From Thermaurantimonas sp046295455 (GTDB lineage Bacteria > Bacteroidota > Bacteroidia > Flavobacteriales > Schleiferiaceae): DNA of 64,000 nt. Location: assembly GCA_046295455.1 (NCBI GenBank), contig JBKBNI010000002.1, positions 124,001-188,000 of the forward strand, read 5' to 3'. The stretch's first letter is position 1. Every line of letters starts with the position of its first letter. A model generated the notes under the pieces. It had not been told where the DNA came from, did not search any database, and saw only the letters and a program-made list of their open reading frames with translations. Shown in pieces: positions 9,556-19,644 of this stretch. The position numbers and the translations under genes are program-made.

Positions 9556-10089
9556 ATGAATTACTGCTCAATTTGTGGTTCTGATTCTTTGGTTCGAAAA
9601 ATTCCTGAAGGAGATCACTTTGAACGACTTTGCTGTGAAAACTGCGGATATATTCACTATCAGAATCCAAACCTCATTGTGGGGACGCTCTCACTGCAAG
9701 AGGATAGGGTATTGCTTGCAAAGCGCTCTATAGAACCACGGAAAGATCTTTGGAATCTCCCATGCGGATTTCTGGAAATCGGCGAAACAGTAGAGGAAGG
9801 TGCCCGCCGTGAAACTCTGGAAGAAACCGCAGCCCAGGTCCGACTTATCCGGCTTCACGTGGTCTACAATCTACCTCACGCCCGTCAGGTATATATGATT
9901 TTTCTGGCTGAAATGCTTTCAGAACACAAAGAGAAAACGTCCGAAAGCAGTATGGTTCAATTATTTAAAAAAGATGAAATTCCCTGGGAGGAAATTGCGT
10001 TTTCTTCTACTGCCTTTGCGCTGAAAAAATATTTCGAAGACCCCGGATATCAGGGGGTACACTTTGGTACATACTGGCCAAAAAATTAG
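9556..10089 (+). CDS. Nudix hydrolase with N-terminal zinc ribbon
   Basis: A 177-residue protein that should hydrolyse a nucleoside-diphosphate-linked substrate. The N-terminus has a zinc ribbon with CSICG and CCENCG cysteine pairs, as in the NudC-like and ADP-ribose Nudix families. The Nudix box GFLEIGETVEEGARRETLEETAAQV matches GX5EX7REUXEEXGU apart from the last small residue. The ATG at 9556 places the first cysteine pair at residues 4-7; an upstream in-frame ATG at 9523 would overlap the previous gene by 22 bases and add an unrelated tail. Substrate is not deducible. Confidence 0.88.
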   Translation: MNYCSICGSDSLVRKIPEGDHFERLCCENCGYIHYQNPNLIVGTLSLQEDRVLLAKRSIEPRKDLWNLPCGFLEIGETVEEGARRETLEETAAQVRLIRLHVVYNLPHARQVYMIFLAEMLSEHKEKTSESSMVQLFKKDEIPWEEIAFSSTAFALKKYFEDPGYQGVHFGTYWPKN

Positions 10090-10133
10090 TATCTATTTAT
10101 ATATCAGCATACTACATATAAGGTTTACCGGCG

Positions 10134-10141
10134 TACCTTTG
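10134..10141 (+). promoter_or_regulatory. Bacteroidota -7 promoter motif (TACCTTTG) before rfbC
   Basis: TACCTTTG matches the Bacteroidota sigma-ABfr -7 consensus TAnnTTTG. It lies in the 75-base gap before rfbC, 23 bases upstream of the TTG start. No convincing TTTG -33 element is seen at the usual spacing. Confidence 0.55.
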
Positions 10142-10164
10142 CCGGGTTTTAAAATATTGATGGA

Positions 10165-10725
10165 TTGAAAATTATTGAAACAGGTATTGAAGGGCTGTTT
10201 GTGATCGAACCTAAAGTGTTTTCAGATGCCAGGGGTCATTTTTTTGAGTCCTACAACAAAGAAAAATTTTATCAGATGGGCATCTGCTATGAATTTGTAC
10301 AGGACAATCAAAGCTTATCCAACGCCGGGGTGGTAAGAGGCCTGCACTTTCAGTACCCTCCACATGCCCAAGGCAAATTAGTTCGGGTGGTCAAGGGCGC
10401 CGTCCTTGATGTAGCTGTGGATATACGCAAAGGTTCTCCTACCTATGGCAAATTTTTTGCGCACGAGATTACTGAAGAAAATTTTAATCTCATGTGGATT
10501 CCTCCCGGATTTGCGCATGGATTTAAAACCTTGAGAGACAATACGCTATTTCAATACAAATGTACGGACACCTATCATCCTGAATCGGAAGGTGCCATAC
10601 GGTGGAATGACCCCGATATCGGTATCCCCTGGAATATAAAAAACCCCATATTATCGGCTAAGGATCAGACAGCCATGTTTTTTAAAGACTTTGACAGTCC
10701 GTTTATCTATGGCAAAAATTGTTAG
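10165..10725 (+). CDS. rfbC: dTDP-4-dehydrorhamnose 3,5-epimerase
   Basis: Cytosolic epimerase of dTDP-L-rhamnose synthesis, converting dTDP-4-dehydro-6-deoxyglucose to dTDP-4-dehydrorhamnose. The 186-residue protein has the cupin fold signatures of RmlC: RGHFFESYNKEKF, DNQSLSNAGVVRGLHFQYPP (with the catalytic His in RGLHFQ) and GFAHGF. Translation must begin at TTG 10165, because the ATG at 10160 is out of frame and meets TGA after two codons. No other rhamnose genes (rfbA, rfbB, rfbD) are next to it in this window. The gene end overlaps the next gene by 17 bases. Confidence 0.93.
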   Translation: MKIIETGIEGLFVIEPKVFSDARGHFFESYNKEKFYQMGICYEFVQDNQSLSNAGVVRGLHFQYPPHAQGKLVRVVKGAVLDVAVDIRKGSPTYGKFFAHEITEENFNLMWIPPGFAHGFKTLRDNTLFQYKCTDTYHPESEGAIRWNDPDIGIPWNIKNPILSAKDQTAMFFKDFDSPFIYGKNC

Positions 10726-11737
10726 ACTTTCCCGCTTTTTTAAGATACTAACACTTACGCTGGTGGCCCTGGCTGCCATGAAATTGTTTATGTATGCAAT
10801 CAGCGAGCACGACTCAGATCATGAATTTCTCAGAAAATTTAATGAGAAGTACAACGTATTTTCACTGCTGCTTCCGGATGACTTGAATTTTGCTGGTGAG
10901 GAAGTTCCGTTTGATGATCCTGAAATCATGGAACGCTTTGATCGCGAATTGCTCTCAAATGTGTATTTTCAGTCTCAGGGTCTGCTGTATTTCAAACGCG
11001 CGAATAAATATTTTCCGGTTATTGAGAAAATACTCGATAAGTACGATGTGCCGGAAGACATGAAATTTCTGGCACTTGTAGAGAGCGGGCTTACCAACTC
11101 GGTGAGTCCGGCCGGAGCCGCCGGACCGTGGCAGCTCATGAAGGATGCAGCCATCACGTACGGCTTAGAAGTCAATGATGAAGTGGACGAACGCTACCAT
11201 TTGGAAAAATCGACCGAAGCAGCGTGCAAGTATTTGCTCGATGCCAAAAAGCGCTTCGGAACATGGGCATTGGCAGCCGCCTCGTACAATATGGGCGTCG
11301 GAGGAATTTCAAAACAATTGAGCCGTCAAGGTGTCAGTAACTATTTTGACCTGCAGCTCAATCAGGAGACGTCTCGGTACGTTTTCAGAATTCTGGCCGT
11401 CAAAGAGATTTATAACAACCCGAAGAAGTATGGATTTAATTTCAGAAATAAAGACTTGTATCATCCCATACCCGTCACTTACGTAACGGTGGATTCTGCA
11501 GTGGCCAGTTGGCCGGACTTTGCTGCGCAGTACGGAATTACCTATAAAATCCTTCGGTACCACAATCCCTGGATCCGTGATATAAAACTTACCAACCCAT
11601 CCCGAAAGAAGTACAAGATAGCTATCCCGAAAAAGGGATATCACCACATCCTGTCTGACCTGACGGGCGTCTTACCAGAACTGAGTGACGAACGCGCCGA
11701 GAACACAGGCGGCATACCTAATGTTGAAGAGGGATAA
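10709..11737 (+). CDS. Membrane-anchored lytic transglycosylase (MltD-like SLT domain)
   Basis: A 342-residue periplasmic murein hydrolase. A single hydrophobic helix follows the start (FFKILTLTLVALAAMKLFMY), so it is exported or anchored. The SLT domain has the catalytic glutamate in ALVESGLT (about residue 130), then SPAGAAGPWQLM and an AAASYNMG segment, all typical of family 1 lytic transglycosylases that cut between MurNAc and GlcNAc to give 1,6-anhydro ends. The C-terminal region (about 250-325) resembles a LysM-like wall-binding module. The ATG at 10709 lies inside the end of rfbC; the in-frame TTG at 10691 is less likely. Confidence 0.88.
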   Translation: MAKIVRLSRFFKILTLTLVALAAMKLFMYAISEHDSDHEFLRKFNEKYNVFSLLLPDDLNFAGEEVPFDDPEIMERFDRELLSNVYFQSQGLLYFKRANKYFPVIEKILDKYDVPEDMKFLALVESGLTNSVSPAGAAGPWQLMKDAAITYGLEVNDEVDERYHLEKSTEAACKYLLDAKKRFGTWALAAASYNMGVGGISKQLSRQGVSNYFDLQLNQETSRYVFRILAVKEIYNNPKKYGFNFRNKDLYHPIPVTYVTVDSAVASWPDFAAQYGITYKILRYHNPWIRDIKLTNPSRKKYKIAIPKKGYHHILSDLTGVLPELSDERAENTGGIPNVEEG

Positions 11738-11757
11738 CCGTTGAGTATTAAATCCGA

Positions 11758-14589
11758 ATGTCTGAGCAGGAAGTCATCGAAGTAGAAGGCGCCCGAGTCC
11801 ACAATCTGAAAAATATAAGCGTCAGCCTACCACGCGAATCCCTGGTTGTATTTACAGGGCTGTCTGGCAGTGGAAAATCTTCATTGGCATTCGACACCAT
11901 ATATGCCGAAGGTCAAAGGCGATTTATCGAAACATTCAGCTCCTACGCTCGTCAGTTCCTGGGAAATCTGGAAAGACCCGATGTAGATCATATCTCCGGG
12001 CTCAGTCCCGTAATAAGCATCGAGCAAAAAACAACAATTAAAAACCCACGGTCAACGGTAGGCACCATCACCGAAATTTATGATTTTTTCAGACTTCTGT
12101 ATGCTAAAATTTCGGATGCTTATTCGCCTGTGACCGGCGAAAAAATGGTCAGCTATACAACCGAAGAAATCGCTGAGCACGTTTCAGAAGAGTTCAGGGA
12201 CAAGGGGGTTTTTCTGCTTGCCCCAATCATAAAATCCAGAAAAGGTCACTACCGGGAGCTTTTCGAGCAGATTGCCAGGATGGGGTATCTAAAAGTCAGA
12301 GTAGATGGCGAAATCCGGGAGATCATCCGGGGAATGAAACTCGACCGCTACAAAATCCATGATATTGACATTGTAGTGGATAAAATCAAAATTTCTGAGA
12401 CCAAAGGTTCGCGGCTAAAAGACAGCATTGAAGCTGCCCTCTATCACGGAGATGGTGTAATGATGGTTTCGGATATTTATTCCCCTGAAAAAGTACGATA
12501 TTTCAGTCGCCATATGATGTGTCCGGTATCCGGGATCTCGCTTCCAAAACCGGAGCCAAATACATTCTCTTTCAATAGCCCAAAAGGAAGTTGTCCTACC
12601 TGTAAGGGATTGGGAAGAATCAAGGTAACGCACATGGATAAGATCATTCCCGATACGTCATTATCCATCCGAAAGGGCGCCATCGCACCACTTGGACCAT
12701 ACAAGCAAACCTGGATATTCAGTCAGATTGAAGTCATTTCAGATATTTTTGGCTTTTCGCTCGACACGCCTGTCAAAGACATTCCAAAGGAAGCACTGCA
12801 AGTCATATTATACGGTGCTGACGAAGTTGTCGAAGCTGAGAATAAAGTCCTCGGAGTCAGCCGAAAACTGCACAAGACCTTTGAGGGCATCGTCCACTTC
12901 ATCGAATATTCGGCCGGGGATGAAAAGAGTGCACAGATTCGGCGCTGGGCCGATGAATACATGCACGAAATCAACTGTCCGGACTGTGGGGGTCAACGAC
13001 TTAAAAAAGAATCTCTCCTTTTTAAAATTGACGGCAAGAGCATTGGTGATCTATCAGAATTAAGTTTTTCTGAACTCAAACAGTGGCTTACATCGGCACA
13101 GGAAAAATTCAGCGATCGACAGAAAAAAATCTCCGTAGAGCTCCTCAAAGAAATCCACGACAGAATAGGCTTTCTACTTGATGTAGGTCTTGGATATCTT
13201 TCCATGAATCGACCAAGCAGCTCACTTTCGGGAGGTGAATCTCAGCGAATCAGACTTGCCACTCAGATTGGCTCTCAACTCGTAGGAGTGCTATATATAC
13301 TCGATGAGCCATCCATCGGACTGCATCAGCGCGACAATCGAAAACTCATTGAAAGTCTTAAAAATCTTCGGGACATCGGCAACACTGTATTGGTCGTAGA
13401 ACATGACCGCGAAATGATCGAAAATGCAGATTATATCGTAGATATTGGACCCGGGGCTGGCAAACACGGGGGCAAAATCGTATTCAGCGGGACCTACGAC
13501 CAGCTGCTTTCTTCCAACACAGATACAGCTTTGTACCTGAGGGATGAAAAGCGCATTCCGGTGCCGGCCGTTCGAAGAAAAGGAAACGGTAAAAAGCTCA
13601 CCCTCAAGGGCGCCAAAGGCAACAACCTCAAAAATGTAACCCTGACTCTGCCCTTAGGCACCTTTATATGTGTCACCGGCGTAAGCGGTTCTGGGAAGTC
13701 AAGTCTCATCACTGAGACGCTCTTTCCGGCTTTGAGCAATCATTTTTACCGCTCGTTGGCTGAACCCCTACCGTATGACTCCATGGAAGGAATCGAACAC
13801 ATTGATAAAGTAATTGACATCGATCAAAGTCCAATCGGGCGGACACCCCGATCCAATCCAGCTACCTACACCAATGTGTGGTCTGATATAAGAGATTTGT
13901 TTGCTCAGTTGCCGGAATCTCAGATACGCGGTTACAAGCCAGGGCGATTTTCGTTTAATGTAAAGGGGGGGCGATGCGAAACGTGTCAAGGGGCAGGCGT
14001 TCGCACCATCGAAATGAATTTTTTGCCGGACGTGTATGTGCTCTGTGAGTCCTGTCAAGGCAGAAGATTTAACCGCGAAACGCTTGAAGTGCGTTACAAA
14101 GGAAAGTCCATCTCTGATGTCCTGGATATGACGGTAGAAACAGCCATGGTATTTTTTGAAAATATTCCTAAAATCGTTCAAAAACTAAAAGCAATGAACG
14201 ATGTAGGTCTGGGATACCTCAGCCTGGGTCAGCCATCCACTACCCTGTCCGGAGGTGAGGCACAGCGCGTGAAGCTGGCTACAGAACTTTCGCGCAGAGA
14301 TACCGGCAATACGCTCTATATACTCGACGAGCCAACGACGGGATTGCATTTTGAAGATGTAAAAATGCTCATCGAGGTGCTGCAGCGCCTGGTAGATAAA
14401 GGTAATACCGTATTGGTGATCGAGCATAACCTCGATGTGATCAAAGTATCCGATCACATAATCGATATCGGTCCGGAAGGTGGTGAGGCCGGAGGAAGAA
14501 TTGTCGCCCAGGGCACACCCGAGGATGTCGCTATTCATCCGAAAAGCATAACAGCTCCTTATATTGCACACGAACTTAAGAGATCATAA
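11758..14589 (+). CDS. uvrA: Excinuclease ABC subunit A
   Basis: DNA damage sensor of nucleotide excision repair, 943 residues, the normal length. Two ABC modules are present: Walker A GLSGSGKSS (residues 34-42) with signature LSGGESQR (about 490) and ILDEPSIGL, and Walker A GVSGSGKSS (about 641) with signature LSGGEAQR (about 830) and ILDEPTTGL. Zinc-binding cysteine pairs occur at CPTC (about 279), CPDC (about 407), CETC (about 740) and CESC (about 763). It acts with UvrB and UvrC, which are not in the window. No frameshift or missing motif is seen. Confidence 0.97.
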   Translation: MSEQEVIEVEGARVHNLKNISVSLPRESLVVFTGLSGSGKSSLAFDTIYAEGQRRFIETFSSYARQFLGNLERPDVDHISGLSPVISIEQKTTIKNPRSTVGTITEIYDFFRLLYAKISDAYSPVTGEKMVSYTTEEIAEHVSEEFRDKGVFLLAPIIKSRKGHYRELFEQIARMGYLKVRVDGEIREIIRGMKLDRYKIHDIDIVVDKIKISETKGSRLKDSIEAALYHGDGVMMVSDIYSPEKVRYFSRHMMCPVSGISLPKPEPNTFSFNSPKGSCPTCKGLGRIKVTHMDKIIPDTSLSIRKGAIAPLGPYKQTWIFSQIEVISDIFGFSLDTPVKDIPKEALQVILYGADEVVEAENKVLGVSRKLHKTFEGIVHFIEYSAGDEKSAQIRRWADEYMHEINCPDCGGQRLKKESLLFKIDGKSIGDLSELSFSELKQWLTSAQEKFSDRQKKISVELLKEIHDRIGFLLDVGLGYLSMNRPSSSLSGGESQRIRLATQIGSQLVGVLYILDEPSIGLHQRDNRKLIESLKNLRDIGNTVLVVEHDREMIENADYIVDIGPGAGKHGGKIVFSGTYDQLLSSNTDTALYLRDEKRIPVPAVRRKGNGKKLTLKGAKGNNLKNVTLTLPLGTFICVTGVSGSGKSSLITETLFPALSNHFYRSLAEPLPYDSMEGIEHIDKVIDIDQSPIGRTPRSNPATYTNVWSDIRDLFAQLPESQIRGYKPGRFSFNVKGGRCETCQGAGVRTIEMNFLPDVYVLCESCQGRRFNRETLEVRYKGKSISDVLDMTVETAMVFFENIPKIVQKLKAMNDVGLGYLSLGQPSTTLSGGEAQRVKLATELSRRDTGNTLYILDEPTTGLHFEDVKMLIEVLQRLVDKGNTVLVIEHNLDVIKVSDHIIDIGPEGGEAGGRIVAQGTPEDVAIHPKSITAPYIAHELKRS

Positions 14590-14612
14590 AATTTAAACTT
14601 CAGGAACATAAA

Positions 14613-15320
14613 ATGACTTCAGAAGACGAAAAAATCATTAAAGCCTTTGAACCCCGCACCTGGAACGAAATAAAGACAAATGACTCATGGGCTATTTTTA
14701 AAGTCATGAGCGAATTTGTAAACGGATATGAAACCCTTAGCCGCATAGGTCCCTGTGTCACCATTTTTGGTTCGGCTCGTACCCGCGAAGACCATATCAT
14801 GTATAAATATGCGGAGGAAATCGCCTTCCAACTGACCCAGCGCGGATACGGTATTATAACCGGAGGAGGCCCGGGAATTATGGAAGCAGGAAACAGAGGG
14901 GCGTCACGGGGGGGCGGTACATCGGTCGGATTAAACATCGATCTGCCCTTTGAGCAAAATTCCAATCCTTACATTGACCCCGATAAGAATCTTCAGTTTG
15001 ACTACTTTTTTGTCCGAAAGGTTATGTTTGTGAAGTATTCCCAGGGATTTATTGTCATGCCGGGCGGATTTGGTACGCTGGACGAACTCTTTGAAGCCCT
15101 TACACTTATTCAGACCAACAAAATTGGTCGTTTTCCCATTGTACTATTTGGCAAGGAATATTGGGGCGGCCTGGTTGACTGGATGAAAGGCACTGTACTA
15201 AAAGAAGGAAACATCAATCCAGAAGATTTAAATCTCTTTCATCTGGTCGATGACCCCAATGCGGCCATTAAAGTGATTGATGATTTCTACTCCAAATATT
15301 TACTCAGGCCTAATTTTTAA
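14613..15320 (+). CDS. LOG-family protein (TIGR00730 / lysine decarboxylase-like fold)
   Basis: A 235-residue cytosolic protein with the Rossmann-like nucleotide fold of the LOG family. It carries ITGGGPGIMEAGNRGA (about residue 85) and the diagnostic PGGFGTLDE motif (about residue 150), which in characterised members binds and hydrolyses nucleotide monophosphates such as cytokinin ribotides. The family is often misnamed lysine decarboxylase because of a conserved motif. It lies 23 bases after uvrA and 8 bases before the lptB-like gene. The bacterial substrate is not known from sequence. Confidence 0.88.
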   Translation: MTSEDEKIIKAFEPRTWNEIKTNDSWAIFKVMSEFVNGYETLSRIGPCVTIFGSARTREDHIMYKYAEEIAFQLTQRGYGIITGGGPGIMEAGNRGASRGGGTSVGLNIDLPFEQNSNPYIDPDKNLQFDYFFVRKVMFVKYSQGFIVMPGGFGTLDELFEALTLIQTNKIGRFPIVLFGKEYWGGLVDWMKGTVLKEGNINPEDLNLFHLVDDPNAAIKVIDDFYSKYLLRPNF

Positions 15321-15328
15321 CCATTATA

Positions 15329-16081
15329 ATGAAACTTCAGGCCAGAAATATATCGAAGATATACAAAAAACGACAGGTCGTAAAGAACGTTTCTTTTGAG
15401 CTCACACGGGGCGAAATCGTCGGCTTGCTCGGACCCAACGGTGCTGGTAAAACCACCTCCTTCTACATGGTAGTAGGTCTGATCAAGCCCAACGAGGGCC
15501 AGATACTGTTGGACGACCAGGATATTACCAGGGATCCTATGTACCGTCGAGCCCAAAAGGGAATTGGCTACCTGGCCCAGGAAGCAAGTGTGTTCAGAAA
15601 ACTCAGTGTCGAAGACAATATTATGGCCGTACTGGAGTTGCGCAACCTATCCTACCGCGAACGCAGGCAGCAGCTGGAAAATCTTCTGGATGAATTCTCG
15701 CTCAGGCATGTGCGAAAAAACCGCGGGGATCTACTTAGCGGTGGTGAGCGCCGGCGAACCGAAATTGCAAGGGCTCTTGCTGCTGACCCGAAGTTTATCC
15801 TTCTCGATGAGCCATTTGCGGGTGTTGATCCCATCGCCGTTGAAGATATTCAGCATATCGTGGTCAAGTTGAGACAGAAAAATATTGGTATCCTTATCAC
15901 TGACCACAATGTGCAGGAAACTCTGGCCATCACCCACCGCACATACTTGATGTTTGAAGGTGCCATTCTCAGGTATGGCACAGCAGAGCAACTTGCCGAA
16001 GATCCGGTAGTAAGAAAGGTCTATCTGGGCCAAAGCTTTGAACTGAAGCGTCCGAAAGAATTGATGGAAAAATTGCAGTAA
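15329..16081 (+). CDS. lptB: LPS export ABC transporter ATP-binding protein
   Basis: ATPase of the Lpt machine that lifts lipopolysaccharide from the inner membrane, 250 residues. Walker A is GPNGAGKTT (residues 35-43), the signature is LSGGERRRTEIARAL and Walker B is FILLDEPFAGVDP; the ERRR form and PFAGVDP are characteristic of LptB. An H-loop is seen in ITDHNVQETL. The gene is in the + strand run after the LOG gene and is the last + gene before a convergent boundary. The membrane partners LptF and LptG are elsewhere. Confidence 0.93.
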   Translation: MKLQARNISKIYKKRQVVKNVSFELTRGEIVGLLGPNGAGKTTSFYMVVGLIKPNEGQILLDDQDITRDPMYRRAQKGIGYLAQEASVFRKLSVEDNIMAVLELRNLSYRERRQQLENLLDEFSLRHVRKNRGDLLSGGERRRTEIARALAADPKFILLDEPFAGVDPIAVEDIQHIVVKLRQKNIGILITDHNVQETLAITHRTYLMFEGAILRYGTAEQLAEDPVVRKVYLGQSFELKRPKELMEKLQ

Positions 16082-16250
16082 AACGGAGGTATCCCACACA
16101 TTGAACTTCATGGCAGGGAACCTTAAACAAGGTATTGAAACTCCCGCAAACAGCCGACTACTCCCTGTAGAAAAATCCTACCGCAGGATATATTACCGAT
16201 TGTATAATCCATAATCAATAATCCAGCCTCGACCGTGTGCCCTAAATGAC

Positions 16251-18296
16251 TCACTGTACAAGTCCCGCTCTTCTGAGCAACGCACGGGGATCAGGCTCAT
16301 GACCGGTAAATCCGACAAACAGCTTCATGGGATCTACCGTGCCCCCCGCACTGAGAAGGCGACGAAAGCGACCAGCGGTTTGGGGGTTAAAAATTCCTTC
16401 TTTTTCAAATGATTCAAATGCATCTGCATCAAGCACTTCCGCCCATTTATAGCTGTAATATCCGGCTGAATAGGCTCCGTGAAATATGTGGCTGAAGGAG
16501 GTAGAAACAGCTGTCTCGTCTACGGGAGGAAGTAGGTCCAGACCGTCCATACAGCTCTGCTCAAAAGCTTTGAGATCTTTTGGTGCATCCTTAAAGCGGT
16601 CATGCCAGTACATATCGAGCACGGCAAATGCCAACTGACGCATTGTAGAATATCCTTCCATAAAGGTTTTCATGCGTTTAAGCCTCGCTATGATGTCTCG
16701 TGGCAACGGCTCTCCGGTCAAGTAGTGCCTACCCATCCGTGAGAGCAACTCATCGGAGTAGCACCAGTTTTCCAGGATCTGAGAGGGCAATTCTACAAAA
16801 TCCCAATATACATTCGTACCGCTAAGGGAAGGGTATATTGTGTCGGCTAATATTCCATGAAGGGCGTGTCCAAACTCGTGAAAGAGGGTAAGCACTTCAT
16901 CGAAGGTCAGAAGGGATGGCCTGGTAGCAGTTGGTCTGCTGAAGTTGCACACGATGCTCACGATAGGTCTTACTTCGCGGTCTCCGTGCCTGTATTGGCC
17001 GCGGTATTGGGTCATCCAGGCGCCGGAGCGTTTGCCTTCACGCGGAAAATAGTCCATCATCAGTACTGCCAGGTGTCTTCCATTGGCATCTCTGACTTCG
17101 TATGTAGTGACATCGGGGTGATACGTGGGAATGTCTGTACGGCAGATGAACGTGAGGCCGTAGAGGCTTTTTGCGAGTTCAAAAATCCCGTTTTCAATCA
17201 CTTGATAAAGAGGGAAATATGGCTTTAAGAATTCGTCGTCAATTCCTACTTCCTCTTTCTTTATCTTTTCCATAACCCAGGCTACGTCCCATCTTTTTAA
17301 AGATTCCAATCCCTCCGAGATGGCGCGTTTCTGGAGGAGTTGTACATCTCGATGAGCTGCTGCCGATGCGTGAGTTTTCAGAAAATCAATAAACTGCCAG
17401 ACGCGCTGAGGAGAGCCGGCCATCCTCTCCTGCAGCACAAAATGAGCGTGAGACGAAAATCCCAGAAGACGTGCCCGCTTACACCGGAGCTCAGCAATGT
17501 GCCGGACTATATCACTGTTGTCATTTTTTGTGCGGAAAGCTCTCTTACCATAGGCCTTAAAAAGCTGCTCGCGCAGATCCCGACGCGCGCTGTAGGTCAT
17601 AAAAGGAATATAGCTATCCGCCTGCAGTGTGATAAGCCACTGGTTTGGTTTTCCCGTTTGTTCAGCGGCCTCCTTGGCAGCTTCCTTCACGAAGTCCGGC
17701 AAACCATCGAGGTCTTCCTCACGGAGCAGAAGTTCGAAGGCGTTGGTATCGGCCAGTACATTTTGAGCAAACTTTTGAGTGAGGACTGCCAGCTGTTGGT
17801 CCAACTCTCTGAGCTTCTGCTTATCGTCATTGCAGAGCAAGGCGCCGTTGCGCACAAAGGCCCGGTGGGTTTTTGTCAGAAGCATTTCCTGCTCCGGCGT
17901 CAATGACGATCGATCAATCGTATTGTAAACGGCATCAATGCGCTCGAAGAGCTTTTCATTCAGGAGCACATCATTGCTGTAACTGGCCAGCATGGGGCTA
18001 AATACCTGTGCCAGTTGTTGGATTTCTTCATTTGTCTCCGCACTGTTGAGGTTAAAAAATATTTCGGAGATTTCATTTAAAAGAAGCCCCGCATATTCGA
18101 GTGCTTCAATGGTGTTGGAAAAGGTAGGACTTTCCGGATTGGTGGAGATTCTGTCCACTTCTTGGCGGGCAATCTGAAGGGCAGTTTCAAATGCAGGCTT
18201 GAAATGGTCAGGTTTGATCTTTTGGAAAGGCGGGACCCCAAAAGGTGTGTCATAGGGATGTAGAAGAGGATTCAAATTCTCATTCATGGAATACAT
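16251..18296 (-). CDS. M3 family oligopeptidase (Dcp/PrlC type)
   Basis: Zinc metallopeptidase of about 681 residues that degrades short peptides in the cytoplasm. The M3 signature FHEFGHALHG gives the HExxH zinc site, and the downstream FVELPSQILENW supplies the third ligand glutamate. The start is set at the ATG that follows the aminotransferase stop by one base (TAAAATG on the - strand); MNEN, three codons further in at 18287, is an equally good start. Longer extension would run into the upstream gene. It follows the aminotransferase as a two-gene operon. Dcp versus oligopeptidase A cannot be settled here. Confidence 0.92.
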   Translation of the reverse strand: MYSMNENLNPLLHPYDTPFGVPPFQKIKPDHFKPAFETALQIARQEVDRISTNPESPTFSNTIEALEYAGLLLNEISEIFFNLNSAETNEEIQQLAQVFSPMLASYSNDVLLNEKLFERIDAVYNTIDRSSLTPEQEMLLTKTHRAFVRNGALLCNDDKQKLRELDQQLAVLTQKFAQNVLADTNAFELLLREEDLDGLPDFVKEAAKEAAEQTGKPNQWLITLQADSYIPFMTYSARRDLREQLFKAYGKRAFRTKNDNSDIVRHIAELRCKRARLLGFSSHAHFVLQERMAGSPQRVWQFIDFLKTHASAAAHRDVQLLQKRAISEGLESLKRWDVAWVMEKIKKEEVGIDDEFLKPYFPLYQVIENGIFELAKSLYGLTFICRTDIPTYHPDVTTYEVRDANGRHLAVLMMDYFPREGKRSGAWMTQYRGQYRHGDREVRPIVSIVCNFSRPTATRPSLLTFDEVLTLFHEFGHALHGILADTIYPSLSGTNVYWDFVELPSQILENWCYSDELLSRMGRHYLTGEPLPRDIIARLKRMKTFMEGYSTMRQLAFAVLDMYWHDRFKDAPKDLKAFEQSCMDGLDLLPPVDETAVSTSFSHIFHGAYSAGYYSYKWAEVLDADAFESFEKEGIFNPQTAGRFRRLLSAGGTVDPMKLFVGFTGHEPDPRALLRRAGLVQ

Positions 18297-18297
18297 T

Positions 18298-19437
18298 TTA
18301 AAGATTTTTGAGACGATGAGCTGCAAGGTGTAGTTTTTCATAATCCTTGGCAAAGCAAAAACGCACCAAACGTTGATTTTTAGGAGGATTTTTATAAAAA
18401 ACAGACACCGGAATCAATGCGACACCTGCATTGCGTACCAGCCATTCTGTAAAAGTGATATCGTCAGAATCTGAAATTTCTGAGTAATCATACAGCTGAA
18501 AGTAGCTCCCCTGAGAAGGCAACGGCCGAAATCCTGACTCTGCAAGAAGAGCTTGTAAAGTATTGCGAGACTCCTGATAGCACAAAACGAGCTCTGCAGG
18601 GCGAAATTCCGGAAGGTACTCGGCTAGGGCAGCCTGCATAAAACTGTTGACCGCAAATACCTCATATTGATGAATTTTTCGGACTTCCCGGGTCAAATAT
18701 TCCCCCGCTACAATGTATCCGATCTTCCAGCCTGTAGCATTCAGACTTTTGCCAAAAGAATATACACAGGCAGACCTGAGCCGAAGATGCTCGAGTGCAA
18801 GAGCAGAGTGATGCGTATTTCCATCGTACACCAAATGCTGATACACTTCATCGAAAAGAAAGATCAAATGCGGATATGCAGCACTCAGATCTGCTAGGGA
18901 ACGCACTTCATCGGCTGTAAGACATCTTCCGGAGGGATTGTGAGGATTATTCACAATGACAAGCCGTGACCTGGAAGTAATGTGGTGTTTGATGTGTGAG
19001 ACAGGAATGCTGAAATCATCATTTAGCTGAATTTCCACGACTCTTCCACCCATGAGCTCCACCACGGGCACATAGCTGTCGTACCAAGGTGCAAATACCA
19101 AAACTTCATCGCCCGGATGAACTACAGCAGCTATCACTGCAAACAAGGCCTGAGTAGCACCTGCGGTAATGGTGATTTCGGCATCGGGATCTATGGCAAT
19201 CCCCTGAAGTCGCTCATGCATATCTGCCACGGCTTTTCTCAGAGCCCATAAACCAGGCATAGGAGCGTACTGGTGTGAATGCATATGCAGCTGCCGCTGA
19301 ATGCAGCGCACCAAATCCGCGGGCGGGCTAAAATCAGGAAAACCCTGAGAAAGATTTACAGCATCGTATTCCATGGCCATAGCTGTCATCTTTGAAAATA
19401 TGGTCACGGCCATGGAAGGAAATTTTGACGGAAACAT
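18298..19437 (-). CDS. PLP-dependent class I/II aminotransferase (methionine aminotransferase-like)
   Basis: A 379-residue fold-type I transaminase. Conserved elements are NLSQGFPDF near the N-terminus, AGATQALFAV (cofactor-phosphate region), NNPHNPSGR, FDEVYQHLVYDG and the PLP lysine in SFGKSLNATGWKIGY. The SQGFPDF form and overall length match the YbdL/KAT III group, whose members transaminate methionine, glutamine or kynurenine. Its stop lies one base before the M3 peptidase start, so both are probably translated from one message. The exact substrate cannot be read from sequence. Confidence 0.9.
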   Translation of the reverse strand: MFPSKFPSMAVTIFSKMTAMAMEYDAVNLSQGFPDFSPPADLVRCIQRQLHMHSHQYAPMPGLWALRKAVADMHERLQGIAIDPDAEITITAGATQALFAVIAAVVHPGDEVLVFAPWYDSYVPVVELMGGRVVEIQLNDDFSIPVSHIKHHITSRSRLVIVNNPHNPSGRCLTADEVRSLADLSAAYPHLIFLFDEVYQHLVYDGNTHHSALALEHLRLRSACVYSFGKSLNATGWKIGYIVAGEYLTREVRKIHQYEVFAVNSFMQAALAEYLPEFRPAELVLCYQESRNTLQALLAESGFRPLPSQGSYFQLYDYSEISDSDDITFTEWLVRNAGVALIPVSVFYKNPPKNQRLVRFCFAKDYEKLHLAAHRLKNL

Positions 19438-19644
19438 TTGTTTAATTTTTATGATTCAACACAATGTGGCTCTGAGCAGTGATCCATTCTTACTACGGAA
19501 GCATCAGCCGGAGACCATTTTCTGCACGGGGATCCTATATGACCGCTGCGCATCTATGAGCAGTCCACAGCCTGGAACAAAAAAGGTCTGTAAACTCAAT
19601 GGCTTCCATACAACAGGACTGAATGAGCCACAATAACTAAGCGG

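Noticed and set aside
16175..16189. Small hairpin ATCCT-ACCGC-AGGAT between lptB and the M3 peptidase gene
   Set aside because: Five-base stem without a T run on either strand; too weak to call a terminator.
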